Shown: piece after piece, positions 1-8,813 of the stretch
How positions within the stretch are numbered: position 1 is the stretch's first letter
How the letters are laid out: every line of letters starts with the position of its first letter
Source of the DNA: Candidatus Pacearchaeota archaeon
Lineage (GTDB): Archaea > Nanobdellota > Nanobdellia > Pacearchaeales > GW2011-AR1
Reading direction: 5' to 3'
Length of the DNA stretch: 54,757 bases
NCBI GenBank assembly: GCA_017608705.1
Contig: JAFCFJ010000004.1
Location: forward strand, 1-54,757
Notes under the pieces: model-generated
What the model was told of the DNA's origin: nothing
What the model saw: only the letters and a program-made list of their open reading frames with translations
Databases searched by the model: none
Program-made: the position numbers and the translations under genes

Positions 1-975
1 TTGCGCTGTGAATTCCTCAACTACTGGTGCAGGCTTGTCTGCATCACAAATCACATCACCACGCTCAACATCTTTCTTGCCAACACCCCTTATGTTAACA
101 CCTACATTGTCACCAGCTACAGCTTCCTGTAATGCCTCATGGTGCATTTCTATACTACGGACTTCACCTTCGATACCGCGACCAGTTCTGCCAGGTACAA
201 TGATTACTTTCTGTCCGACTTTCATCTTTCCTGTTTCTATCTTCCCTACAGGCACTGTACCAACACCTGTAATTTCGTAAACATCCTGGATAGGCATTCT
301 CAATGGCAGGTCAACTGGTTTTTGCGGTTCCTTGAACAAGTCGAATTGTTCCATTACTGTTGGTCCTTTGTACCATGGCATATTTTCGCTTTTCTTTACA
401 ATGTTGTCTCCTTTCAAACCAGATGCTGCTATAAACGTTACCTCATCAGGCTTCATACCAACAGCCTTCAACAGTTCGGTTACGTCCTCCTTTACTTTAT
501 TGAATTTTGCCTCATCATAGTTAACAGTATCCATCTGGTTTATGATTACTGCTATTTGGTCAACACCCATCGTTCTCAATAGCCAAAGATGTTCCTTTGT
601 CTGAGGCATTACTCCATGCTGCACTGCCACAACAAGGAATGCTGCATCTGCCTGGCTTGCACCAGTAATCATATTCTTCACAAAGTCTTTGTGACCAGGC
701 GCATCAATAATTGTTACCTGCCATTTCTGTGTAACGAGTTTCTTATATGCAAGGTCAATAGTAACTCCACGTTCTCTCTCCTCTTTGATTTTGTCCATCA
801 CGTATGCGAATTCAAAACCCACTTTTCCATGCTTCTGTGCTTCTTCCCTCAATTTCTGCAATTCCTGCTCAGGCACCATGCCTGCATCATAAAGCAGTCT
901 ACCGACTATTGTTGACTTTCCGTGGTCGACGTGCCCCACAAATACCACATTCAAATTAGGTTTTTCTTGTGCCAT
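1..975 (-). CDS. tuf: Translation elongation factor EF-1A, C-terminal part missing
   Basis: This GTPase delivers aminoacyl-tRNA to the ribosomal A site. The minus strand reads from an ATG at 975 without a stop to base 1 (325 codons), so about 100 C-terminal residues lie outside the window. The N-terminus [11 protein letters not shown] is followed by the P-loop GHVDHGKST. The visible end ([11 protein letters not shown]) belongs to domain II. A strong Shine-Dalgarno sequence (GAGGTG) sits just upstream, and a TATA-like box lies about 50 nt before the start. The gene therefore has its own promoter although it follows the fusA cluster. The plus-strand ORFs listed here are shadows. Confidence 0.95.
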   Translation of the reverse strand, partial: MAQEKPNLNVVFVGHVDHGKSTIVGRLLYDAGMVPEQELQKLREEAQKHGKVGFEFAYVMDKIKEERERGVTIDLAYKKLVTQKWQVTIIDAPGHKDFVKNMITGASQADAAFLVVAVQHGVMPQTKEHLWLLRTMGVDQIAVIINQMDTVNYDEAKFNKVKEDVTELLKAVGMKPDEVTFIAASGLKGDNIVKKSENMPWYKGPTVMEQFDLFKEPQKPVDLPLRMPIQDVYEITGVGTVPVGKIETGKMKVGQKVIIVPGRTGRGIEGEVRSIEMHHEALQEAVAGDNVGVNIRGVGKKDVERGDVICDADKPAPVVEEFTAQ

Positions 976-1017
976 TTTTCACCTCGAAAAAACAACAGTA
1001 ACTAACCAAAATTTTAA

Positions 1018-1034
1018 TGCTTTATAAATTTTAT
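1018..1034 (-). promoter_or_regulatory. TATA-type promoter of the EF-1A gene
   Basis: On the minus strand AATTTATAAAGC lies about 50 nt before the EF-1A ATG. Transcription should start near 1000, giving a leader of about 25 nt with the GAGGTG ribosome site. This is one of the few leadered genes in the window; most others appear leaderless. Confidence 0.5.
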
Positions 1035-1070
1035 GTTTATCCTTTATTATCTAAAAAACAAGAAGTCCAA

Positions 1071-1577
1071 CTATTTTATAACGTAGAGGTAAACTTTCAG
1101 CTTTTTATCTTGTTTTACTGGTTTCCATCCTGTAAATTTCCAATGGTGCGAAACAATTCTTGTACCAGGTTTGAGCTCTTTCTCGAGCTTAGATTTTAGT
1201 TTGTCATTTGTTTCCTGCCTGAGAAAAAGAAATATCACGCTTGCTTCGCTAAGCTTGAAATTGAAGAAATTCCCATAAACTATACGTGCATTCCTAAGGC
1301 GGTGAAGTTTTACATTGAGCCACGAAATTATGAAGCGTAGCGGGTCGATCTCTATACCAACAGCCTTGCTAACATATTTGGCTGAAGCCACAACAAGACG
1401 TGCATCGCCACAGCCAAGATCATACACAACATCATTATGGCGGAGATTTGCAAATTCAAGCATCCTTTTCATTATTCTTTTTCTTGTTGGATAATACTCT
1501 GCGCCAAAAAATCTGGTGTAGAAGAGCCAAAATATGAAGGCGAGAATTAAGAGATTTGCTAACATGATAGGATCCAT
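1071..1577 (-). CDS. Membrane-anchored SAM methyltransferase, FAM173-like
   Basis: A class I SAM-dependent methyltransferase of 168 aa. A single hydrophobic helix (about residues 3-21) is followed by the SAM-binding motif YDLGCGDARL (about 53-62) and the acidic strand-2 motif GIEIDP. The layout (short N-terminal anchor, compact Rossmann domain, late FLFLRQE segment) resembles the FAM173/ATPSCKMT group, whose eukaryotic members methylate lysines of mitochondrial inner-membrane proteins. A TATA box (GGATTTAAAAAA) centred about 26 nt before the ATG suggests a leaderless transcript. It lies between fusA and tuf, where most archaea have no such gene. The substrate is unknown; linking it to elongation factors would be a guess from position. 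Confidence 0.7.
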   Translation of the reverse strand: MDPIMLANLLILAFIFWLFYTRFFGAEYYPTRKRIMKRMLEFANLRHNDVVYDLGCGDARLVVASAKYVSKAVGIEIDPLRFIISWLNVKLHRLRNARIVYGNFFNFKLSEASVIFLFLRQETNDKLKSKLEKELKPGTRIVSHHWKFTGWKPVKQDKKLKVYLYVIK

Positions 1578-1647
1578 AATCTCGACACACCTCAGGATTT
1601 AAAAAACTTTTAGCTTTATGGTCTTTGCTTGCTTTACTCAACTAAAC

Positions 1648-3712
1648 TTATTGCTCCTCGCTTAGTCCTTTTCTTTCCCTTATTTGCTTTATTATCTTAT
1701 CCTGCAGCTCATTAGGAACGCGCTCGAACAACTGATCCACGAGAGCAAAGACACCACGACCTTCTGTACAGCCGCGTAGATCGCCAGCAAAACCAAACAT
1801 TTCTGCAACAGGCATCTTTACACGCATCGACACGTGATCAGCTTCTTGCTCAACATTGAGTAGCTGGCCGCGCTTGCTTTGCACGAGCTTGGTAACTTCG
1901 CTCATGAACTGTGCCGGCGACTCTATCTGTAGGATTTGCATAGGCTCGAACAGTACAGGCTGAGCATCTAAGATCGCTTGCTTTATTGCATCGCGAACAG
2001 CAGGATAAACCTGCGCAGGACCTCTGTGGATGGCATCTTCATGAAGTCTGGCATCCATTAGGCTAACTTTGAGCTTCATGCACGGCTCTCTTGCAAGCAC
2101 GCCGTTGTCCATCATTTGCTCAAAAGCATCCATAACAAGCTCTATAACTTCGCCTATATGCACAATACCACGGGTCTTATCAAGAAAAACATTTCCGTTG
2201 TATATATCGCGATACTGTCTTGCTTCCTCATTGCTCACACTAAGCGAAGCAAGTTTGTTCCATAGCTCCTCATTCTTTTTCTTTATCCTTCCTTCTGGTA
2301 TCTCTCCTGCTTTTATAGCTTCATAAACTGCATCCTCCAACGGCTCGACCATGATGAAGAAGCTGTTGTGTTTATTCGGTGACCTGCCTTCAAATATCTT
2401 CGAAGGCTTGAGCACTGTTTCTCTGTAAACAACAATAGGCTGGCTCGTTACGACATCAACACCTTTCTCTGTCCTAATTCTGTTAGCTATGACTTCAAGA
2501 TGAAGCTCGCCCATTCCGCTAAGCAGGTGCTGTCCTGTCTCTTCATTGATTTCAACCTTAACAGTAGGATCCTCCTTTTGCACAACACGCAGAACTTCGA
2601 TGAGTTTAGGCAAATCAGCAGGCTTCTTCGCTTCTATGCTAACAGTAACAACTGGCTCGAAAATATGTTTCATGCTCTCGAAAGGTTCCATTTCCTTGCT
2701 TGCAAGGGTTTCGCCAGCATTCACACCACGCAAACATATGTAATTCCATGCCTTTCCTTATCGTTCCGGAGAAAAGCCTTCCTGCAGCTATCTCGCCTGC
2801 CTGGGGATCAACAACAATTTTGGTTGTTACGAAGACAGTGGGGCCGTTAGGATCACAATTCAACAATGCCTTACCTTCCTCGCTTTCGAGATCACCGTGC
2901 CATAGCTTCGGGATTCTATATTTTTGCGCCTCTACAGGATTTGGTAAATGTTTCACAACCATGTCAAGCACAGCCTTATGAAGGGGCAGTTTCTTGGCAA
3001 GCTCGTCTACTTTGTTTTCCTCATACGCTTTGACTATATCTCCAAAGGTAATTCCTTCTTTTTTCATTATATTGAAGTTTATTGCCCACCTATCCTTTGC
3101 AGAACCAAAGGATACGCTACCTTCCTGGACAGAAACGAGCCATTTATCTTTAAGCTCGTCTGGTGCTATGTTACGAATAAATTTGTTAACAGAATTGATA
3201 ATCTTGATAAACCGCTCCTGTATCTGCTCGCCAGCCAGCTTCAGCTCTTTGATCAACCTGTCCACCTTGTTGATAAAAAGCACGGGCCTGACACGTTCAC
3301 GTAAGGCCTGTCTCAATACAGTTTCAGTTTGTGGCATCATCCCTTCTGCTGCACATACGACAACGACAGCACCGTCGCAAGCACGCATGGCTCTCGTAAC
3401 CTCACCACCGAAATCTACATGACCCGGTGTGTCGATAAGGTTGATGAGGTAATCATTACCTTCTACATTGTGCAACATATTCACATTTGCAGAATCTATT
3501 GTAATGCCTCTTTCTCTCTCATCCTCGTGGAAATCCATAACAAGAAGCTTACCTGCAAGCTCCTGACTTATCATGCCAGCTCCGGCAAGAAGCGAATCTG
3601 TCATAGTTGTTTTGCCATGGTCTATATGCGCAATTATGGCTATATTTCTTATCTTTTCTGGCTTGCGCATCAATTCCAAAATCTTCTTGATTTGCTCTTC
3701 TTCGCTTGCCAT
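1648..3712 (-). pseudogene. fusA: Elongation factor EF-2, disrupted by internal deletion and frameshift
   Basis: EF-2 is the translocation GTPase and is essential. The N-terminal part starts at the ATG at 3712 ([10 protein letters not shown], 1 nt after the rps7 stop), not at the upstream codon of the listed ORF. It has the P-loop AHIDHGKTT and continues to GTIRKGMEL in domain II. The C-terminal part resumes in another frame near 2745 as [13 protein letters not shown] and runs normally to the stop at 1648, including GMGELHLE. About 30 residues of domain II that family members carry between these points are absent, and the reading frame is lost. Total length 2065 nt is not a multiple of three. 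The TTG-started ORF 1648..2733 is the back half, not a separate gene. Assembly error or a true deletion cannot be told apart here. Confidence 0.9.
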
Positions 3713-3713
3713 T

Positions 3714-4328
3714 TTAGCGTGCAGCGTCAGCTTGTCTTTCGCTTTCAGTTTTCTTTTGTATTGCAAAGCTTTCAGGGCTATTTTGATAGGCAAGGATTAT
3801 TTCTTGTGCAAGTCCTTCAGCAATGGTTGTTTTTTTGTTGAAAGCCTTATCATAGCCGCCATGAACTATGTGTCTCAATGCTAAACTTAAACGTCTGTAT
3901 GGCGAGGTATCAACAGCCTGCGGATAGCGCGCACCACCGTATTCTATTGTTGTAATTTCATCATGCGGAGCAGCATTCTCTATTGCCTTGACAAGGACTT
4001 GGACAGGATTTTCTCCTGTTTTTTCCTCGATTATTTTCAATGCCTCGATCAGGATTTTCATGTTTTTGTTGTATTTTCCAGTAGCATGTTTTGTTATTAT
4101 CTTATGTTTCTTGCCTCTATGTCCTGGAACAGCCAAAATATTAGCTAGCCTCTCGAGCAAATGCACTCTTGCTTTTTCAAATCTTTGCCTTGCCTTCCCA
4201 TGAGTCTTCACGAGAAGTTTTGGCTCAAGATTTATATAACGCTTCAGTCCTGGATCTTCCACCTTTACGTTACTAACATCGAATATTCCAAGCACCTTCT
4301 CACTTTCGCTTTTATTTTTTTCTTCCAT
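3714..4328 (-). CDS. rps7: 30S ribosomal protein uS7
   Basis: Small-subunit ribosomal protein that binds the 3' major domain of 16S rRNA. The 204-aa length is typical of archaeal S7. The family features [13 protein letters not shown], the basic [20 protein letters not shown] region, [16 protein letters not shown] and [15 protein letters not shown] are all present. The start ATG at 4328 follows the rps12 stop by 1 nt, and the stop precedes the fusA ATG by 1 nt, so the three genes are tightly coupled. Confidence 0.97.
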   Translation of the reverse strand: MEEKNKSESEKVLGIFDVSNVKVEDPGLKRYINLEPKLLVKTHGKARQRFEKARVHLLERLANILAVPGHRGKKHKIITKHATGKYNKNMKILIEALKIIEEKTGENPVQVLVKAIENAAPHDEITTIEYGGARYPQAVDTSPYRRLSLALRHIVHGGYDKAFNKKTTIAEGLAQEIILAYQNSPESFAIQKKTESERQADAAR

Positions 4329-4329
4329 C

Positions 4330-4752
4330 CTAACGTCTACCCTTCTCTATCTTGCCTTTGACAAGCATCTTGAGAGGTTGATTATTGACCTTTATCACCT
4401 GGAACCTCACGCCAGGCATGTCCCCTTTACTTCTTCCTTGCTTTCCGCCTATGCGCTCTATAATAACCTCGTCGTGCTCATCAACAAACTTTATAGCATT
4501 GTTGCCCGGCACAAAAGCAATAACTTTTTTTCCATTTTTTGTTAGCTGGACCATCACACATTTACGCATAGCAGAGTTTGGCTGTTTTGCTTCTCTCTGT
4601 ACTTTTGCTATAACGATTCCTCTTGCTTGATGCGCTCCCTCAAGGGGATCGGCTTTTTCATAGAGGTTCAGCGCACGCCTTTTATATTTCACGCTTTTCC
4701 ATCTAAACTTTTTCCTTCTCTTCTTCAACTTGAGCGCGCTAAAGAGTCCCAT
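4330..4752 (-). CDS. rps12: 30S ribosomal protein uS12
   Basis: Decoding-centre ribosomal protein of 140 aa. The diagnostic stretch [15 protein letters not shown] and the distal loop [12 protein letters not shown] are intact. Genes downstream are rps7 and fusA with 1-nt gaps. The leader contains a TATA-like box (GATTTAAAAATC, about 4796-4806) and a small GCCG/CGGC hairpin directly before the ATG, so the S12-S7-EF2 part of the cluster probably has its own promoter besides read-through from upstream. Confidence 0.97.
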   Translation of the reverse strand: MGLFSALKLKKRRKKFRWKSVKYKRRALNLYEKADPLEGAHQARGIVIAKVQREAKQPNSAMRKCVMVQLTKNGKKVIAFVPGNNAIKFVDEHDEVIIERIGGKQGRSKGDMPGVRFQVIKVNNQPLKMLVKGKIEKGRR

Positions 4753-4756
4753 TTTA

Positions 4757-4806
4757 GCCGAAAAGAACGGCGATAAATAATTCAGGAAAGGTTTGATTTT
4801 TAAATC
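4757..4806 (-). promoter_or_regulatory. rps12 promoter and leader hairpin
   Basis: A TATA-like box GATTTAAAAATC lies at about 4796-4806. The short inverted repeat GCCG-N7-CGGC (4757-4771) ends 4 nt before the rps12 start codon. A hairpin here could affect start-codon access and thus feedback control by a ribosomal protein, but the stem is only four base pairs and this is inference. Confidence 0.35.
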
Positions 4807-4818
4807 TTTTTATTATCT

Positions 4819-5238
4819 TTATGCAATCTTTACCTTTTCTATCCCGAAATATTCTTCCAATATTTTTTGCATTTCCTCAAGCCTAGATTTGTTTCTTCCT
4901 ATCAATAATGCTTTATTCTGCCTGCCTGCATTTATAATCACCTCTTCACCGTTCACTTTTATCTCATTTACTTTTACAGGATGGACTATGCTTGTAATAA
5001 AGTTTTCTATATCCTCTATACTCCTCGGTTCAACAACAATTTTTACTTTTTTTCCTAAAATTTTAACAAGTTTTTTCACATTCTTTCCATTTTCTCCTAT
5101 TGCCCTAGAAATCTGTCGTGGAACCACAGTAAATACTATGGAAGAGTTATAAATAAAACAACTCTTCGGCCTTATTCCTGAAACTTTTTCGAATAAGTTG
5201 ATATAACGAATTAGCTGCATGTCGAGGGTTTTTCCCAT
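4819..5238 (-). CDS. nusA: Archaeal NusA-like transcription factor
   Basis: A 139-aa archaeal NusA consisting of two KH RNA-binding domains, without the S1 and N-terminal parts of bacterial NusA. The first KH loop is in RAIGENGKNVKKL and the second in ALLIGRNKSRLEEM. In archaea this gene normally follows rpoA'' and rpl30e; here it follows rpoA directly, and rpl30e is not present between them. The likely role is transcription elongation/termination or ribosomal RNA transcription together with RNA polymerase. Confidence 0.93.
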   Translation of the reverse strand: MGKTLDMQLIRYINLFEKVSGIRPKSCFIYNSSIVFTVVPRQISRAIGENGKNVKKLVKILGKKVKIVVEPRSIEDIENFITSIVHPVKVNEIKVNGEEVIINAGRQNKALLIGRNKSRLEEMQKILEEYFGIEKVKIA

Positions 5239-5308
5239 TTTACTTCCTTACTGAGCATGATGTAGTTAATAAAGTTAACGTGCCCTCTTATCGTTTCTTT
5301 GATGTAGG

Positions 5309-8300
5309 CTAGGCGAGTTTTCCTATAACCTTTACCATTAATCCTGGCAAACCTGTTCCTACAGGGACTGGCTGATTCAATATGATATTTTCTATCACAC
5401 TTGCCAACTCTTCACGTGAACCTTTTATGCTTGCTGCAACAAACTGCTTTATTGGGGTTTCAAAACTTGCTCTTGCTAGCACAGATTCTTTCTCGGCGAT
5501 CACGCCCATTCTTGTGACACCTTTTACAGTTCCGCTCATGCACATGGCATCAGCAACAAACCATATGTGTCTCTCGTCTATATCCATTCCCTGTGCCTCT
5601 AGCACTTTTTTCACTTCTCTTACTATGAGGTTCCTTGCAGCTTCTATACCGAGACATTCCTCTGTTTCATGAATGTCATTAGTTATTGTTTTCTCTTTGT
5701 TTACTCCTTTTATTTTCATTACTTCTTTGAGGTTAGAGCCAGACGTCAATATTACATAATTACTTCCTCTTTTAACAACTAACACCTGCTCTATTCCACG
5801 AACGCCAGAAATCACAACGTTCTTGAGCTTCTCTTTGTAGCGATAAATATCCTTGAAATCAGCGTTAGCTCTTGATATCTCTATCGTGTTATCTTTTAAC
5901 TTATTTTTGTATCCTTTTTCCGTAAGTCTCTTCGAGAGTGTCTCTGGTGTAATGTGGGCCGATCTCAATGCGGAATTATCGAGAATAATTCTTATTTTCT
6001 TGTTAGAGAAATCAACATTTATTTCTGAAATTACTTCTTGCAACTTAACTTCTTTTATTTTTTCTGCAAGGATCCTTGCTTGCTTCTCATTATTATACTC
6101 TTTCTCGAGATAGATCTCCATGCTTGGCGTGCTTGGCTTTTTCCTGGCGTCGAAAATTTCGATCAATCGTGGCAAACCCTGCGTGATCTGCATTTCCTGC
6201 ACGCCAGCGAAGTGGAACACATTGAGTGCCATCTGTGTTGACGGCTCGCCAAAGGATTGGGCTGTTACTATTCCAATGGCTTCGCCAGGAGCAATCTTTT
6301 CTTGCAAGTGTAATTTGCTGACATCATAACCATCGCTACCATATACAAACTGTACAATTCTGCCCGACGCGTCACGCACTGTTCCATCATATTCTACACG
6401 TAAGTCTTGCAACGCATTTGCCAGACGTCTGTAAAGATAACCCGACTTCGGAGTTCTCAATGCGGTGTCCATGAGTGCGTCTCTTCCTGTCATCGCCCCA
6501 AAGAAGAATTCGTCTGGGTCTAGACCCTTCATGAATGAAGAATATATGAAACCGTGAGCTTTAGGAGACAGATCATGTTTCCTGAAGTGAGAGAGAGTAC
6601 GGCCAGTATAACCGAGATTGATTCTTTCTTGCCAAAGTGCCTGCTGTCCAACAGAACAGGCTATCTGTGTTATGTTAAGCATGCTTCCTGCCGCTCCTGC
6701 CTCTATAATACTGCTAACAGGATTTTCCGTAGGAAATTCTTCTTTTACTATTTGGCCTATTTTTGTTCTTACTTCATTGAGAATCTGCATTATCTTTATT
6801 TCTCTTGTTTCTTCTCTCGTCTTTCCTGGCAACGCCTCGAGTGTGCCATTATAATAAGCTTCTATTATTTCTTCTGTTTTCTTTTCAGCTTCTCTTATTA
6901 TTTCCTCTGTGGCCTTTTTTACTTTTTCATTTACGTTTATATCTTCTATACCTATCGTTATACCTCTTTTGGTAAGATAGTTTGTTCCTAATGCAAATAT
7001 CTTTCTTAAGGTTTCAAAAGTTTCATCGCGACCTACGACAGCATCTAACAATCTGATAAGCATACCGTCTTCGACACCGAAAGTATTTTTGTCTATTGCT
7101 CCTGAAATAAGTTTTCCATCTTTTATTAATAGATATGCATTGTAAGGACATTTCTCCTTTCTGCAATTCTTGTAATATGGGCAATCTTCTCCGAGACATT
7201 TCTTTGTTTTTGTTTCAAAATTTATTTTTGGTAATACAGCAGAAATTACCTCTTTTCCTTCTATATTCTTCTTTGCAAACTCGGCAATTACGCCGGCTTC
7301 GAACAGTACTTGCATCGCTTTTTCTCTTGGCAATATTGTCATGCTGAGGAGATAGTTTCCTGTTACCGCATCAGAGATGCAGCCAAGCAAGTTTGTGTTA
7401 TTCTTCGGCGAAATGAGATTTTGCTTAACATCCATTAGTATCTTGGCCTCTGCCCTCGCTTCTTCAGTCTGAGGACTATGCACATTCATCTCATCTCCGT
7501 CGAAATCAGCATTGTATGGGAAACATGCTGCAGGATGTAATCTGAAGGTTTTTCCAGGTAACACACGCACGAAATGGGCCATTAGGCTAGGTCTGTGCAA
7601 GCTAGGGTGTCTGTTGAAAAGCACAACATCGCCGTCTTGCAAGTGTCTCTCGACAAAATATCCAGGCTCAAGCTCCTCGATGATTTCTTCGCGTAGCTCA
7701 GGTGTAATTCTCTTTTTCTTTCCATCAGGCCTGATCACATAGTTTGCTCCAGGATAACCATCATTCATTATAAGCTGCTTCATTCTCTCTATGTTAAACT
7801 CTGTTACAGCTTCCTTCACAGTAAGAACTGTAGCTATCTCATACGGCACGCCAACTTCATTTATGTGTAAGTACGGATCAGGCGATATTACTGTACGGCT
7901 GCTGTAGTTAACACGCTTTCCTGCAAGATTATGTCTTATTCTTCCCTCTTTGCCTTTTATTCTCTCAGTGATTGTTTTCAAAATCTGCCCACTTCTGTGT
8001 CTTGCAGGAGGAATGCTACTCAGCGTGTTATCGAAGAAAGTTGTAACATGATATTGTAGCAGTTCCCATAGGTCCTCTATGATTACCTCTGGAGCACCAG
8101 CATTGAGACTTTCCCATAGTCGCTGGTTGGCCCTGATTATATCACTCAACTTGTGCGTTAAATCATCCTCGCTTCTCTCTCCTGTTTCAAGCGTGATGCT
8201 TGGCCTTGTCGTGACAGGTGGTACGACGAGTAATGTAAGGACAGCCCACTCAGGCCTTGTCGCCTCCGGATTGATTCCTATAAGTTTCAGCTCCTCATTT

Positions 8301-8812
8301 GGTATCCTAGCCAGCCTTTCACGAATTTCTGTAGGAAACAATCTAGTTTTTCCTTCATAGAACGCAAGGGTTGCTTTTTCCACCTTTATTTTCTGGCTTT
8401 CTGCCCCACAATGCGGACATTTTCTGGCAGAGCTTGCTTTCTTTATTCTTTCCTTTGCACTCCTGTATTTTTTGAGCTCTTTCTCTGTGAGCTTAAGCCT
8501 ATTGCATTCTTTGCAGAACGCGCTGAGACATATTTGAATTAATGAAACAAATTTTACATGTATCACAGGTCTTGCCAGCTCTATATAGCCTGGATGACCA
8601 AGACATTCTTTCAGCCTGCCACCACATGTCCTACATCTTACTCCCGGATCTATCGCGCCAAGCCTTAAATCCATGAGACCTCCATCTACCGGATAGCCAT
8701 CCACGTCATAAAGTTCAGGCGTAACTATCTTAGCTGCGCCTAACTTTTTTATTTGCTCAGGGCTAAGCAAGCTGAAACATAAACTGCGCACCTGTTTCTT
8801 TATTATCTCCAT
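5309..8812 (-). CDS. rpoA: RNA polymerase subunit A, A' and A'' in one chain
   Basis: Largest subunit of RNA polymerase. Most archaea split it into A' (rpoA1) and A'' (rpoA2); here one ORF of 1167 aa covers both. Visible parts: N-terminal zinc site CRTC (about 60-63) with further Cys pairs CKEC and CPHC, the catalytic magnesium loop NADFDGDEMNVH (about 435), the bridge-helix region, and then, with only a short linker after FVYGSDGYDVSKL, the A'' start GEAIGIVTAQSFGEP (about 842) continuing to the usual A'' end (PVPVGTGLPGLM). The start ATG at 8812 lies 1 nt after the rpoB stop with GAGGAG as ribosome site; the longer ORF start at 8842 would overlap rpoB. No intein is seen. Confidence 0.96.
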   Translation of the reverse strand: MEIIKKQVRSLCFSLLSPEQIKKLGAAKIVTPELYDVDGYPVDGGLMDLRLGAIDPGVRCRTCGGRLKECLGHPGYIELARPVIHVKFVSLIQICLSAFCKECNRLKLTEKELKKYRSAKERIKKASSARKCPHCGAESQKIKVEKATLAFYEGKTRLFPTEIRERLARIPNEELKLIGINPEATRPEWAVLTLLVVPPVTTRPSITLETGERSEDDLTHKLSDIIRANQRLWESLNAGAPEVIIEDLWELLQYHVTTFFDNTLSSIPPARHRSGQILKTITERIKGKEGRIRHNLAGKRVNYSSRTVISPDPYLHINEVGVPYEIATVLTVKEAVTEFNIERMKQLIMNDGYPGANYVIRPDGKKKRITPELREEIIEELEPGYFVERHLQDGDVVLFNRHPSLHRPSLMAHFVRVLPGKTFRLHPAACFPYNADFDGDEMNVHSPQTEEARAEAKILMDVKQNLISPKNNTNLLGCISDAVTGNYLLSMTILPREKAMQVLFEAGVIAEFAKKNIEGKEVISAVLPKINFETKTKKCLGEDCPYYKNCRKEKCPYNAYLLIKDGKLISGAIDKNTFGVEDGMLIRLLDAVVGRDETFETLRKIFALGTNYLTKRGITIGIEDINVNEKVKKATEEIIREAEKKTEEIIEAYYNGTLEALPGKTREETREIKIMQILNEVRTKIGQIVKEEFPTENPVSSIIEAGAAGSMLNITQIACSVGQQALWQERINLGYTGRTLSHFRKHDLSPKAHGFIYSSFMKGLDPDEFFFGAMTGRDALMDTALRTPKSGYLYRRLANALQDLRVEYDGTVRDASGRIVQFVYGSDGYDVSKLHLQEKIAPGEAIGIVTAQSFGEPSTQMALNVFHFAGVQEMQITQGLPRLIEIFDARKKPSTPSMEIYLEKEYNNEKQARILAEKIKEVKLQEVISEINVDFSNKKIRIILDNSALRSAHITPETLSKRLTEKGYKNKLKDNTIEISRANADFKDIYRYKEKLKNVVISGVRGIEQVLVVKRGSNYVILTSGSNLKEVMKIKGVNKEKTITNDIHETEECLGIEAARNLIVREVKKVLEAQGMDIDERHIWFVADAMCMSGTVKGVTRMGVIAEKESVLARASFETPIKQFVAASIKGSREELASVIENIILNQPVPVGTGLPGLMVKVIGKLA

Positions 8813-8813
8813 T

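Noticed and set aside
8-915. Plus-strand ORFs over the start of the window
   Set aside because: They are antisense to EF-1A, which is open on the minus strand to base 1.
1648-2733. ORF starting with TTG read as an independent EF-G/EF-2-like gene
   Set aside because: It is the C-terminal half of the disrupted fusA; it has no promoter or ribosome site and begins in mid-domain.
2639-3793. Programmed frameshift in fusA
   Set aside because: A shift alone would not restore the protein because about 30 conserved residues are absent at the junction.
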